Of a DNA stretch of 37,465 bases, positions 1 to 7,941 are shown one piece after another (position 1 is the stretch's first letter; each line of letters opens with the position of its first letter). Source of the DNA: Pantoea sp. Ap-967. Lineage in GTDB: Bacteria; Pseudomonadota; Gammaproteobacteria; Pseudomonadales; Pseudomonadaceae. The position numbers and the translations under genes are program-made. The stretch covers positions 1-37,465 of the forward strand of contig NZ_VWXK01000047.1 in the NCBI RefSeq assembly GCF_011752565.1. Direction: 5' to 3'. The notes under the pieces are model-generated. The model was not told the DNA's origin. It did not search any database and was given only the letters and a program-made list of their open reading frames with translations.

Positions 1-19
1 TCCCCTCACTCCGGTCTTG

Positions 20-87
20 CTCCCGGGAGGACCGCGCTGCAGGCCCCATCCTGGGGCCCAGCGCTTGACGGGCATCCATGCCCGTCA
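20..87. other. Palindrome-rich non-coding stretch at window edge
   Basis: Three palindromes follow each other: CTCCCGGGAG (20-29), GGCCCCA/TGGGGCC around TCC (42-58), and 10-bp arms TGACGGGCAT/ATGCCCGTCA around CC (66-87). I see no credible gene in 1-307. The reading frames crossing it are low-complexity or shadows. The stretch could be part of a transcript structure or a dispersed repeat. Function unknown. Confidence 0.5.
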
Positions 88-160
88 CCTCCCTCCGCAA
101 GACCTCCGTTCGGCCTCCTGAGGTCGCAATCTGCGTCTGCTGAACTACCGTGCGCTTAGA

Positions 161-196
161 AGCAAAAGCAAAAGCAAAAGCAAAAGCAAAAGCAAA
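161..196. repeat. AGCAAA hexamer tandem repeat, six copies
   Basis: Six perfect copies of AGCAAA run head to tail and end in TTTA, nine bases before a REP element. Perfect short tandem repeats change length easily by slippage, so this is a likely strain-variable site. It lies outside any gene I can support. Confidence 0.9.
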
Positions 197-204
197 TTTA
201 ATCC

Positions 205-291
205 TGTAGGAGCGGGCTTGACCCGCGAAGCAAGCACCGCGGTGGATGGCACCGGCTTTGCCGGTGTTCGCGAGCTGCGCTCGCTCCTACC
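205..291. repeat. REP pair, hybrid of two REP types
   Basis: The left end is TGTAGGAGCGGGC (type A in this window). The right end is GAGCTGCGCTCGCTCCTAC (type B, inverted). Between them lie an ACCGCGGT palindrome and an ACCGGC/GCCGGT hairpin also seen in the other type A copies. It lies downstream of the leftward MFS gene, where REP pairs typically sit. All other complete pairs in the window have two ends of the same type. Confidence 0.85.
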
Positions 292-307
292 GGGCTGGCG
301 CAAACCC

Positions 308-1690
308 TTAGGTCCGGGCCACTCTTCGCCCGTGTTCACGGGCGCTGCGCAGGCCATGGCCAGCGGCGCTCGGTGCGGAGGTTTCGCTGAGCAGCTTGCC
401 TTTGGTTTCCGGGGCCAGGAAGTAGGTGACGATCACCCCGAATAGGCTGATGCCCCCTGCAATCAGCACCGTCGTGGTGACGCCATAGGCCTCCAGGCAC
501 AGCGGCAGAAGGAAGGTGCCTGCCGCCGCCCCGACACGCGATGCCGCAGTGGCAAAACCCACGCCCACGCCGCGGATTTCGGTTGGGAACACCTCGCCCG
601 GGTAAACCCCGGTCAGCGTCGTGGACACCGCGTTGGCCAGGGAGAAGACCAGGAAGCAGCCCACCGTCACCAGCGGCGATACATTCCAGAAAAACGCGAC
701 GATGAACAACGCCAATGTGGCAAGGGCAAACGGCGGTATCGCCAGCTTGCGCCGCCCGACTTTTTCGATCAGGGCCACCGCAATCAGAGTGCCGCCCACG
801 GCGATTGCGTTGATCGCAAGCCCGCCGGTCAGGCCGTCTTCCAGGCCCAGTTGTTCGAGCACGGTGGGCACGAAGGTGCCAATGGCGAAGTACGGCGTCA
901 CCAGGCAAATCCAGAACACCGAGACGAAGACCGTGGCCTTGGCGTACGCCGGGGAGAACAGGCTGGCAAACCCAAGCGTGCGGCCTACCTGTGTCGAGCC
1001 CAGGTCCGCGCGTTCTTCAGGTGACATGTACTGCTCGGCAAGGGCCAGCGCCTCCTCGGTTCGCCCTTTGCTCATCAGCCAGCGCGGCGATTCTGGCGTG
1101 CCCAGCCGGGCAAGCAGCACGATCACGGTCGGAAGGGTGCTCAGCCCCAGAATCACGTTCCAGTTCGCGCTGTTCGATACCGTCAACGCCCAGCCAATGG
1201 CATAGGACGCCAGGTAGCCCACATACCAGCCAACCTCCTGCACGCACAGCAGCTTGCCGCGCAGGCGGGCCGGCGCGAACTCGGCCAGCAAGGGCCAGCC
1301 AATGGCGTAGTCGGCGCCGATGGCAATGCCCATCACCAGGCGCACGGCGAACAGCTGCCAGGCTTCCGTGACGAAGAACTGCAGCACCGAACCCAGCAGA
1401 AAGATCGCCAGGTCCACCGTGAACATCGGCTTGCGGCCGATCTTGTCCGCCAGGTAACCCCCCAGCGGCCCACCAAGGAAAATGCCGATCAGGGCCGAGG
1501 CGCCGATCAGCCCCTGCCAGGCCAGTGAGAGTTGCAAGCTGTGGGTGATCGCCGGCATCACGATGCCGATGGCCCCGAGAATGAAACCATCGATCAACAT
1601 GCCGCCTGAAATCAGCACGGTCAGCTTCAGGATGAATTTACGTTGTTTGTCGGACATGGCCTTTACAGGCGGCGACGCTGGGTTGGACAC
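308..1690 (-). CDS. MFS transporter, metabolite/H+ symporter type
   Basis: A 460-residue inner-membrane protein with about 12 hydrophobic segments in two halves, the usual major facilitator length. The loop after TM2 carries the MFS signature (GGYLADKIGRKP, around residue 60), and similar GR-type motifs recur in the second half (EKVGRRK). This points to the sugar/organic-acid symporter branch rather than drug efflux. I chose the GTG start at 1690 because GGAG sits 8 nt upstream of it. The ATG at 1657 has no such site. The gene lies 70 bp downstream of the GlxA-type regulator and in the same direction, so co-expression is plausible. Its neighbourhood with a Rieske oxygenase suggests it imports that enzyme's substrate. 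That substrate role is inference; the family call is firm. Confidence 0.85.
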   Translation of the reverse strand: MSNPASPPVKAMSDKQRKFILKLTVLISGGMLIDGFILGAIGIVMPAITHSLQLSLAWQGLIGASALIGIFLGGPLGGYLADKIGRKPMFTVDLAIFLLGSVLQFFVTEAWQLFAVRLVMGIAIGADYAIGWPLLAEFAPARLRGKLLCVQEVGWYVGYLASYAIGWALTVSNSANWNVILGLSTLPTVIVLLARLGTPESPRWLMSKGRTEEALALAEQYMSPEERADLGSTQVGRTLGFASLFSPAYAKATVFVSVFWICLVTPYFAIGTFVPTVLEQLGLEDGLTGGLAINAIAVGGTLIAVALIEKVGRRKLAIPPFALATLALFIVAFFWNVSPLVTVGCFLVFSLANAVSTTLTGVYPGEVFPTEIRGVGVGFATAASRVGAAAGTFLLPLCLEAYGVTTTVLIAGGISLFGVIVTYFLAPETKGKLLSETSAPSAAGHGLRSAREHGRRVART

Positions 1691-1760
1691 AAGTACATCT
1701 CCACATTGTTTTTATCATTGGATGCTGCTGGACGTGAGCCTGTCGGGCCCCTGCCATGGT

Positions 1761-2774
1761 TCAGAGGTCATGGCGAATTTCTTGGGAAGGCGGGTGCCCG
1801 AAAAAGGCCCGGTAAGACCGGCTGAAATGCGTGCAGGAAACGAAACCGCAAGCAATGGACACATCGAAGATCGAGGCGCTGGAGTTCTGTATCAGGCGCC
1901 TGGCCTCGGTGATTCTCAGCTGGAAGTAGTATTTTTGCGGGGTGGTGTTCAGTTGCTCCTTGAACAAGCGCTGGACTTGGCGAATCGACAGCCCCACGGC
2001 CTGGGCCAGCTGCACCGGGTTCAAGGGCTCCTCCAGGTTCGCCTCCATCAGCCCAATGACTTCGCGCAGCGGCTTGCTGACCTTGGGTTGCTGCGGCTTG
2101 TGCACGCTGCGGTGCTTGTTCTGGTCGCCGTCGAGGGTGTCGAGCACCGCCCCTGCAAGCTGTGCGCCCAGGCCATGGCCCAGCCAGCGAATCATCATGT
2201 CGAAGGCGCCGCTGGGGCTGGCCGAGGTGACCCGGTCGCGGTCGAAGGCCAGTGCGTCGTGGCAGACGTTGGCGTGGGGCACGCGCTCGGCCAGTGCCGT
2301 GCGTTGCTCGGCATGGATGGCGCAGCGGTAGCCGTCCAGCAGGCCCGCCGCGCCCAGGTACCAGGCGCCGTTCCACAGGCCACCGAGGGTGATCGGCAGC
2401 CTGGCGATTTTCCTCAGCAGCGCCGCTAACCAGCCCGGCACCGTTCTGGCCGCCCGCAATCCACCGCAGAGCACCAGGAAGTCGAGGTCGGCCAAGCGGA
2501 TGTCGGTCAACGGCGTATCGGGCCTGATGGGAATACCCAGGTCGCTCATCACCTCGGCATGGTCATGGCTGAAGGTATGCACCCGAACACTGCCCGGCGC
2601 GATCAGGTTGGCGGTAACCAGTACATCCAGTGCCTGGGTGAAACTGGGCAACGAGAAATGCTCCAGCAGCAGGAAGCCTACCCGCGAGGCCGGTTGTTCG
2701 GTTTGCGCCTGGCGAATGAACCCCAGGTTACGGTCGGCGAACGTGCGGTTGAATGTTCTTGTACTTGTTTTCAT
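1761..2774 (-). CDS. GlxA-family AraC-type transcriptional regulator
   Basis: The protein has two domains. Residues about 15-190 form a DJ-1/PfpI-like (class I amidotransferase-like) sensor, and the C-terminal 100 residues form an AraC/XylS double helix-turn-helix (LNPVQLAQAVGLSIRQVQRLF, then IFDVSIACGFVSCTHFSRSY). This architecture matches GbdR, CdhR and ArgR of Pseudomonas, which respond to betaine, carnitine and arginine. Its closeness to a choline/carnitine-type Rieske oxygenase fits a quaternary-amine inducer, but the ligand is not visible in the sequence. The start is uncertain: the ATG at 2774 (337 aa) gives normal family length, a GTG at 2813 is in frame, and neither has a strong ribosome-binding site. 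It is divergent from the LysR gene at 3105. Confidence 0.85.
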   Translation of the reverse strand: MKTSTRTFNRTFADRNLGFIRQAQTEQPASRVGFLLLEHFSLPSFTQALDVLVTANLIAPGSVRVHTFSHDHAEVMSDLGIPIRPDTPLTDIRLADLDFLVLCGGLRAARTVPGWLAALLRKIARLPITLGGLWNGAWYLGAAGLLDGYRCAIHAEQRTALAERVPHANVCHDALAFDRDRVTSASPSGAFDMMIRWLGHGLGAQLAGAVLDTLDGDQNKHRSVHKPQQPKVSKPLREVIGLMEANLEEPLNPVQLAQAVGLSIRQVQRLFKEQLNTTPQKYYFQLRITEARRLIQNSSASIFDVSIACGFVSCTHFSRSYRAFFGHPPSQEIRHDL

Positions 2775-2921
2775 TGGGGGCACCCGGCAGTTCAAACGCA
2801 AGGCTTGAGCCACTCACTGAAGTAAGGCGGTGCAGGATGAGCACGGCGTAATCATCCAGTTGAAAGTAAGAATACGGCGTTGAAATAAGAGGGGGCCAAC
2901 GACATTTTCAGCCGTTTTTGC

Positions 2922-2936
2922 ATAACCTCGTGTTAT
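2922..2936. promoter_or_regulatory. Candidate LysR operator, distal copy
   Basis: The sequence is ATAAC-CTCGT-GTTAT: two perfect 5-bp arms around 5 bases, in a 15-bp T-N11-A-type dyad typical of LysR sites. The same arms and spacing recur at 2994-3008, 72 bp away centre to centre. Both lie in the gap between the GlxA and LysR genes. Confidence 0.55.
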
Positions 2937-2993
2937 CGGAAGTTACTGATCAGGCTACGGAAAGCGTGGGGCGAAAGTCCAAATGTTTTTCGC

Positions 2994-3008
2994 ATAACTT
3001 TAAGTTAT
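2994..3008. promoter_or_regulatory. Candidate LysR operator, proximal copy
   Basis: The sequence is ATAACTT-T-AAGTTAT, a perfect 7-bp dyad containing the same ATAAC-N5-GTTAT core as the site at 2922. It lies about 100 bp upstream of the chosen LysR start, a position suited to autoregulation and control of the divergent promoter. Confidence 0.55.
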
Positions 3009-3104
3009 ACGGCATTGAATTTTTGTGCCGATGACAATAATTTTTCCCCGCCTAGTATGGGGGTAACACAGCGCCTTGGATGGCATTACAGAACGGTAGG
3101 CAGT

Positions 3105-4079
3105 ATGTCGCACAGGCACGTTGACCCAGACACCTTGTTGCTCAAGATGCCTTCCTTAAGAGCTGTGAAGGCCTTTGTCGCTGCAGCCAAGTACGCCAGT
3201 TTCACCCGCGCCGCCGAGGCGCTGTGCGTGTCCCAGGCTGCGATCAGCCGCCAGGTGCGCGAGCTGGAAATCTACCTGGATGCGCCGTTGTTCGTGCGGG
3301 CGGGGCGTGCCGTGGAGCTGACGGCCGAGGGCGCGGTTTTCTTCGATGCCTCGCAAATATCGTTCGTGAATATCGCCCAGGCGGCCGAGCGGATTCGCAA
3401 CGCGCCCACGGACACACAGGTGCTGACGGTGTGTTGCTCGCCGGCGTTCTCGGCCTTGTGGCTGAGCAGGCATATACAGGCGTTTCTTGCCGATCACCCG
3501 GATATCAGGCTGAACGTGATCACCACGCAGAACTTCCAGACGAAAGAGCCGGGGGTCGAACCCGATATCGTCATCTCGAAGTTTGCCAACGTGGGGGCAG
3601 GGTACAAGGCCTTCCCACTTTGCCACGATGTCATCTACCCGGTGTGCTCGGCGGATTATGTAAAGCGCCACCCTGGCGTTGCCACGTTGGAAGGCTTGCC
3701 GGATGCCGCGCTGCTTGATTTGAGCCCCTATGGCCGCGCAGGGGTAGCGGAGCATGTTGACTGGCGGGTTTGGCTGGCGTTTCAGAATATCGACATCGAT
3801 GAACGACTGCCCGGCAGCCCGCCCGTGTTTCAGGCCAACGACTACACCCTGATCATCAACATGGCACTGGCCGGGCAAGGCATTGCCTTGGGCTGGGACC
3901 AGTTGGTGGCGGACAAGGTGGCATCGGGGCAGTTGGTCAAGCCTGTGCCAGAGCATGTAACGCTACGCAACAGCCTTCATTACCTGGCGTGCAAGGAAGA
4001 CGCGGCGAACCAGCAGGCCTGCGCGCGGGTGAAGGAGTGGGTGATGTCCAAGTTTACCCGGCGCCAGCCGCCGCGTTAA
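3105..4079 (+). CDS. LysR-family regulator, GcvA-like
   Basis: A 324-residue LysR-type regulator. The N-terminal winged helix-turn-helix spans about residues 18-75 (ASFTRAAEALCVSQAAISRQ), followed by a PBP2-type effector domain of the GcvA/AmpR branch. I preferred the ATG at 3105 over upstream in-frame starts because GGTAGG precedes it and it gives normal family length. An ATG at 3147 is also possible and starts directly at the conserved PSLRAVKAF block. It is followed after 82 bp by the Rieske oxygenase gene in the same direction, its most likely target. Two ATAAC-N5-GTTAT dyads upstream are candidate autoregulatory sites. I saw no copy in the 82-bp gap before the oxygenase gene, so both genes may be read from one promoter. 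Confidence 0.85.
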   Translation: MSHRHVDPDTLLLKMPSLRAVKAFVAAAKYASFTRAAEALCVSQAAISRQVRELEIYLDAPLFVRAGRAVELTAEGAVFFDASQISFVNIAQAAERIRNAPTDTQVLTVCCSPAFSALWLSRHIQAFLADHPDIRLNVITTQNFQTKEPGVEPDIVISKFANVGAGYKAFPLCHDVIYPVCSADYVKRHPGVATLEGLPDAALLDLSPYGRAGVAEHVDWRVWLAFQNIDIDERLPGSPPVFQANDYTLIINMALAGQGIALGWDQLVADKVASGQLVKPVPEHVTLRNSLHYLACKEDAANQQACARVKEWVMSKFTRRQPPR

Positions 4080-4161
4080 TCGGCTTGAGCCGCTACCAAC
4101 AAGAACAATATTTCAGTCAAGTGCACCAGGCGATGAGGCTAGCGGTGCGTGGAGGATAATA

Positions 4162-5397
4162 ATGAACAGTAATGAATCCGTTATCAGCCTGATCAAGCAG
4201 CGCAAGCCGCGTCATGTATTGCCGCGTGAACTTTATCTCGACCCTGAGGTATATCGCCAGGACCTGGAACATATCTGGCACAAGGATTGGGTATTTGCCG
4301 GGCATACCTTTGAAATTCCCAAGGCCGGCCAGTATTTCACCCTGCAGATCGGGGATTACCCGGTAGCCGTGGTGCGTGGCAAAGAGGGCGAGGTACGGGC
4401 CTTCCACAACGCTTGCCGGCACCGCGGTGCCAAGGTGTGCGAGCATGCCAGCGGCAAGGTGGCCAAGCTGGTATGCCCTTACCACAAGTGGACGTTCGAG
4501 CTCGACGGCAACCTGATCTATGCCGGCAACATGGGGGCTGACTTCGACCGCTCGAACTATGGCCTGAAAACGGTGCATGTGGAGGTGGTGCACACGTACA
4601 TCTATGTGTGCGTGGCGGAAAAGGCACCTGATTTCTCAAGCTTCCGCGCGGCGGTGAGCCCGTTCATTGCGCCGCATTTCCTGGAAAACGCGAAGGTGGC
4701 CTTCGAGTCGAACCTGATCGAGAAGGGTAACTGGAAGCTGGTCTTCGAAAACAACCGTGAGTGCTACCACTGCGACGGCACCCACCCTGAACTGCTCAAT
4801 TCCTTCGTCGAGAACTTGTCGGTGGCTGGGGTGGGCGGAGATGACGACCCGGAACTGGTGGCGCACTGGGACCGCTGCGAGGCCGCCGGGATGCCCAGCC
4901 GGCTGAACATGGACCCCTTGGGGCGTTTTCGCATGACGCGCATTCCGCTTTCTGCCGGTGCGGTGAGCTACACCATGGATGGCAAGCCTGCGGTAGCGGG
5001 GCGGTTGGACAAGAGCGGTGAGGCGGATATCGGTGCGTTGCTGTATTTCAATTATCCGTCTACCTGGAACCACTTTCTCGGTGACCATGCACTGAGCTTC
5101 CGTGTGTTGCCGATCGGGCCTGGGGAAACGTTGGTGACCACCAAATGGCTGGTGCCGGAGTCTGCGGTTGAGGGTGTGGATTATGACCTTGATCGCCTGA
5201 CCAAGGTTTGGTTGGCCACCAACGATCAGGATCGGCGCTTGGTGGAGGGTACCCATGCCGGGGTTTCGTCGCCCAGCTACGAGCCGGGGCCGTTTTCGGA
5301 GAATGCCGAGAATGGGGTATGCCAGTTCGATGACTGGTATTGCGCGACCATGCTTGAGCGCATCGAAGGGCGCCCGCTGTTGAAATCGGTTGGTTGA
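4162..5397 (+). CDS. Rieske oxygenase alpha subunit, quaternary-amine type
   Basis: A 411-residue aromatic-ring-hydroxylating-type oxygenase subunit of the choline monooxygenase/GbcA/CntA branch. The Rieske [2Fe-2S] ligands are visible as C85-x-H87 and C105-x2-H108. The mononuclear iron site is the block around residues 196-208, with E200 as probable bridging residue and H203 and H208 as ligands (ECYHCDGTH). Relatives hydroxylate N-methyl groups of choline, glycine betaine or carnitine, releasing formaldehyde. GGAGG lies 6 nt before the ATG. Such enzymes need a flavin/ferredoxin reductase partner, and none is encoded anywhere in this window, so electrons must come from an unlinked reductase. 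The exact substrate cannot be read from sequence. The gene is followed by a strong terminator. Confidence 0.85.
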   Translation: MNSNESVISLIKQRKPRHVLPRELYLDPEVYRQDLEHIWHKDWVFAGHTFEIPKAGQYFTLQIGDYPVAVVRGKEGEVRAFHNACRHRGAKVCEHASGKVAKLVCPYHKWTFELDGNLIYAGNMGADFDRSNYGLKTVHVEVVHTYIYVCVAEKAPDFSSFRAAVSPFIAPHFLENAKVAFESNLIEKGNWKLVFENNRECYHCDGTHPELLNSFVENLSVAGVGGDDDPELVAHWDRCEAAGMPSRLNMDPLGRFRMTRIPLSAGAVSYTMDGKPAVAGRLDKSGEADIGALLYFNYPSTWNHFLGDHALSFRVLPIGPGETLVTTKWLVPESAVEGVDYDLDRLTKVWLATNDQDRRLVEGTHAGVSSPSYEPGPFSENAENGVCQFDDWYCATMLERIEGRPLLKSVG

Positions 5398-5407
5398 CTT
5401 TCCTGTC

Positions 5408-5431
5408 ACGGCGCCTTCGGGCGCCGTTTTC
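5408..5431 (+). terminator. Rho-independent terminator after Rieske gene
   Basis: An 8-bp perfect stem (ACGGCGCC/GGCGCCGT) closes a TTCG tetraloop and is followed directly by a short T run. It starts 11 bases after the oxygenase stop codon. Confidence 0.85.
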
Positions 5432-5450
5432 ATTTGCATGGCACAAATCC

Positions 5451-5468
5451 TGTAGGAGCGGGCCGCGG
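5451..5468 (+). repeat. Truncated REP end
   Basis: TGTAGGAGCGGGC, the type A REP end, is present here without its usual continuation or an inverted partner. It is probably a decayed copy. It lies between the Rieske terminator and the acetyltransferase gene. Confidence 0.55.
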
Positions 5469-5524
5469 CTGCTGGCAAAATTGTCATGTCGTGCAGGCAA
5501 GATGTTGGCTTTGGACGCCGGCTG

Positions 5525-6052
5525 ATGACCCACGTTATTCGTACTGCACGCCTGCTGCTGTGCCCTTTGCGTGCTGAGCAGGCACCGCGCTTGGCGGAAT
5601 TGGGAAACGACCCTTTGATCGCTGCGCACACGGCTAATTTCCCTTCGCCCTACACGCTGGCGTGTGCTCAGGCCTATATCGCCTTGGCCACCGAGAGCGG
5701 CGCAAGCAATCCGGTTTTTGCTATTGAGCTGCGCGATGGGGGCTTGATCGGTGTGATCAATCTCAAACTGTCTCTGCGTCACCGCAGTGGGCACCTTGGT
5801 TACTGGATGGGGGCTGGCTACCGAGGGGCTGGGTACATGAGCGAGGCGGCGAGGGCGGTAGTCGATCATGGTTTTCGGGTGTTGCAGTTGCATCGGGTGG
5901 AAAGTGCCTGTTTCGGCTTCAACGAGGCGTCGGCGCGTGTGTTGGAGAATGCAGGGCTGGTTGCCGAGGGCTGCAAGCGGCAAGCCTTCTTGAAGGATGG
6001 CCAGTACCAGGATCTGTTGCTGTTTGGTGCTGTTAGCAAAGCCCCGTACTGA
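5525..6052 (+). CDS. GNAT N-acetyltransferase, RimJ/RimL type
   Basis: A 175-residue protein with the Gcn5-related acetyltransferase fold. It has the N-terminal RTARLLLCPL strand typical of RimJ/RimL relatives. The acetyl-CoA-binding segment (GYWMGAGYRGAGYMSEAARAV) lies at about residues 99-119, and the C-terminal block HRVESACFGFNEASARVLE-AGL is the hallmark of the ribosomal-protein acetyltransferase-like group. The target amine is unknown: it may be a protein N-terminus, a small metabolite or an antibiotic. I chose ATG 5525 because homology-like content begins there. An ATG at 5486 adds 13 unlikely residues. It stands alone, separated from both neighbours. Confidence 0.8.
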   Translation: MTHVIRTARLLLCPLRAEQAPRLAELGNDPLIAAHTANFPSPYTLACAQAYIALATESGASNPVFAIELRDGGLIGVINLKLSLRHRSGHLGYWMGAGYRGAGYMSEAARAVVDHGFRVLQLHRVESACFGFNEASARVLENAGLVAEGCKRQAFLKDGQYQDLLLFGAVSKAPY

Positions 6053-6157
6053 CGGCGCCCTGGCCTGGGGTTTTCATCAGGCAAGCGGCCTGCTATATCT
6101 TGAACAGGCTGCAAACCGCGACAGGCTTCTTTCCAACCCCTTTCATGGAACGCTGCG

Positions 6158-7933
6158 ATGGTTCGGGACGACTCCCTGAACACGTTGACCCGTGACGAGC
6201 TCATCGCCGAAGTGATGCGCTTGCGGGCACTTGCTCCACCCCCATCGGTTGAACAAGCACCGGCCAGCCTGGGCTATTTCGACTTCATCGCGCCGGGCGC
6301 CGCCGATTCCCGCTTGCAGGAGCGCCTTGAGCTGTTTCGCACCATCCTCAATACCATCGAGGCGGCCTTTGCCATCGTCGAGGTGAAGTTCGACGAAGAA
6401 GATCGCCCCGTGGACTACCGCTTCCTGGACGCCAACCCGGCCTTCGCCAGGGAATCCGGCATCGACCTGAAAGGCAAGTGGGTCACCGAGTACGCCCCCG
6501 ACCTTGAGCCGTTCTGGTTCGAAATTTATGGGCACGTGGCCAAGTCCGGGGAACCTGCCAACTTCGAGAGTTACGCCACCACCTTCGACCGCTGGTTCGA
6601 TGTGCGCGCCGTGAAGGTGGGGCGGCAGGATGAGCGCCAGATCGCCATTTTCTTCAACGATGTGACTGAGCGGCGCACCGTCGCGCAGGAGCGTGACCGG
6701 GCGACCGCCGCCTTGCAGGTACTCAACGATACCCTGGAAAAGCGCGTTGACGAGCGAACCCAGGCGTTGATGCAAGCCGAGGAGAAACTGCGCCAGGCGC
6801 ACAAGATGGAAGCCGTTGGCCAGCTGACCGGAGGCTTGGCCCACGACTTCAACAACCTGCTCACCGGTATTTCCGGTTCGCTGGAAATGATCCAGGCACG
6901 GCTGGCCCAGGGGCGCTTGGCCGATATCGAGCGCTACATGGACGCCGCCCAAGGCGCCGCCCGCCGCGCGGCCAGCCTTACGCACCGGCTGCTGGCGTTT
7001 TCCCGCAGGCAGACGCTGGACCCGCGCCCAACCGATGTCAACGTGCTGATGGACGGCATGACTGAGTTGATCGGGCGTACCGTGGGCCCTGAAATCAAGC
7101 TTCAGACCCTGTGCGGGCAGGGCTTGTGGCCGGCCCTGGTCGATGCCGGCCAGTTGGAGAATGCCCTGTTGAACCTGTGCATCAACGCCAGGGACGCCAT
7201 GCCCGAGGGGGGCCGTATCACCCTTGAAACCAGCAACCGCGGGATGGACCAGGACGCCGCCGCAGCCTTGGAGATGCCCCTGGGCGAGTACCTGTGCCTG
7301 AGCGTCAGCGATACCGGCACCGGCATGTCCGCCGAGGTGATGGCCAAGGCCTTCGACCCGTTCTTCACCACCAAGCCACTGGGCCAGGGCACCGGGCTCG
7401 GCCTGTCGATGATCTATGGCTTTGCCAAGCAGTCAGGCGGGCAGGTGCGCATGCAGTCCGAGCTTGGCCTGGGCACCACCATCAGCCTGTACCTGCCGCG
7501 CTACCACGGCGACCTGTTGCAGGGCGAGGAGCGCAACGCGGCCGAGGCGGTGACCGGCAGCCCCGGCAGCGAAGCAATTCTGATCGTCGATGACGAACCG
7601 TCCGTGCGCATGCTGCTCAACGACGCACTGGCCGGGCTGGGGTATGGATTGATGGAGGCGGCTGACAGCCTGGCGGCCATGCAGATCCTGCGCTCGGGGG
7701 TGAAGATCGACCTGCTGATTACCGATGTCGGCCTGCCAGGCGGGATGAACGGGCGTCAGCTGGCCGACGCCGGGCGCGAGCTCAGGCCGGGGCTGCGCAC
7801 GCTGTTCATCACCGGCTATGCGGTGAATGCCGCCATCGGCCATGGGCACCTGCCCGCCGGCATGCGGGTGTTGACCAAGCCGTTCGCGCTGGAGGCGTTG
7901 GTGGGGCAGGTGCGGGAGATGCTGGCTGGCTGA
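6158..7933 (+). CDS. Soluble hybrid histidine kinase, PAS-HisKA-REC
   Basis: A 591-residue kinase with no membrane segment, so it is cytoplasmic. In order: a PAS-like sensor (about 55-172, ending in the NDVTERR linker), a coiled coil (about 173-215), HisKA with phospho-acceptor H229 (GGLAHDFNNLL), HATPase with N-box N343 (CINARDAM) and G1 box D385-x-G, and a C-terminal receiver (about 472-591) with D523 and conserved K574. The H-box followed by FNNLL is typical of hybrid kinases with PAS input. GGAA lies 7 nt before the ATG. No separate response regulator is adjacent, so the output partner is unlinked. It converges on the mannitol gene with an 8-bp gap, and the two are probably unrelated. Confidence 0.9.
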   Translation: MVRDDSLNTLTRDELIAEVMRLRALAPPPSVEQAPASLGYFDFIAPGAADSRLQERLELFRTILNTIEAAFAIVEVKFDEEDRPVDYRFLDANPAFARESGIDLKGKWVTEYAPDLEPFWFEIYGHVAKSGEPANFESYATTFDRWFDVRAVKVGRQDERQIAIFFNDVTERRTVAQERDRATAALQVLNDTLEKRVDERTQALMQAEEKLRQAHKMEAVGQLTGGLAHDFNNLLTGISGSLEMIQARLAQGRLADIERYMDAAQGAARRAASLTHRLLAFSRRQTLDPRPTDVNVLMDGMTELIGRTVGPEIKLQTLCGQGLWPALVDAGQLENALLNLCINARDAMPEGGRITLETSNRGMDQDAAAALEMPLGEYLCLSVSDTGTGMSAEVMAKAFDPFFTTKPLGQGTGLGLSMIYGFAKQSGGQVRMQSELGLGTTISLYLPRYHGDLLQGEERNAAEAVTGSPGSEAILIVDDEPSVRMLLNDALAGLGYGLMEAADSLAAMQILRSGVKIDLLITDVGLPGGMNGRQLADAGRELRPGLRTLFITGYAVNAAIGHGHLPAGMRVLTKPFALEALVGQVREMLAG

Positions 7934-7941
7934 GGGGGCAA

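Noticed and set aside
4081..4098. CGGCT-TG-AGCCG hairpin after the first LysR gene as terminator
   Set aside because: The stem is only 5 bp with no T run, and the downstream Rieske gene may be co-transcribed, so I did not list it.
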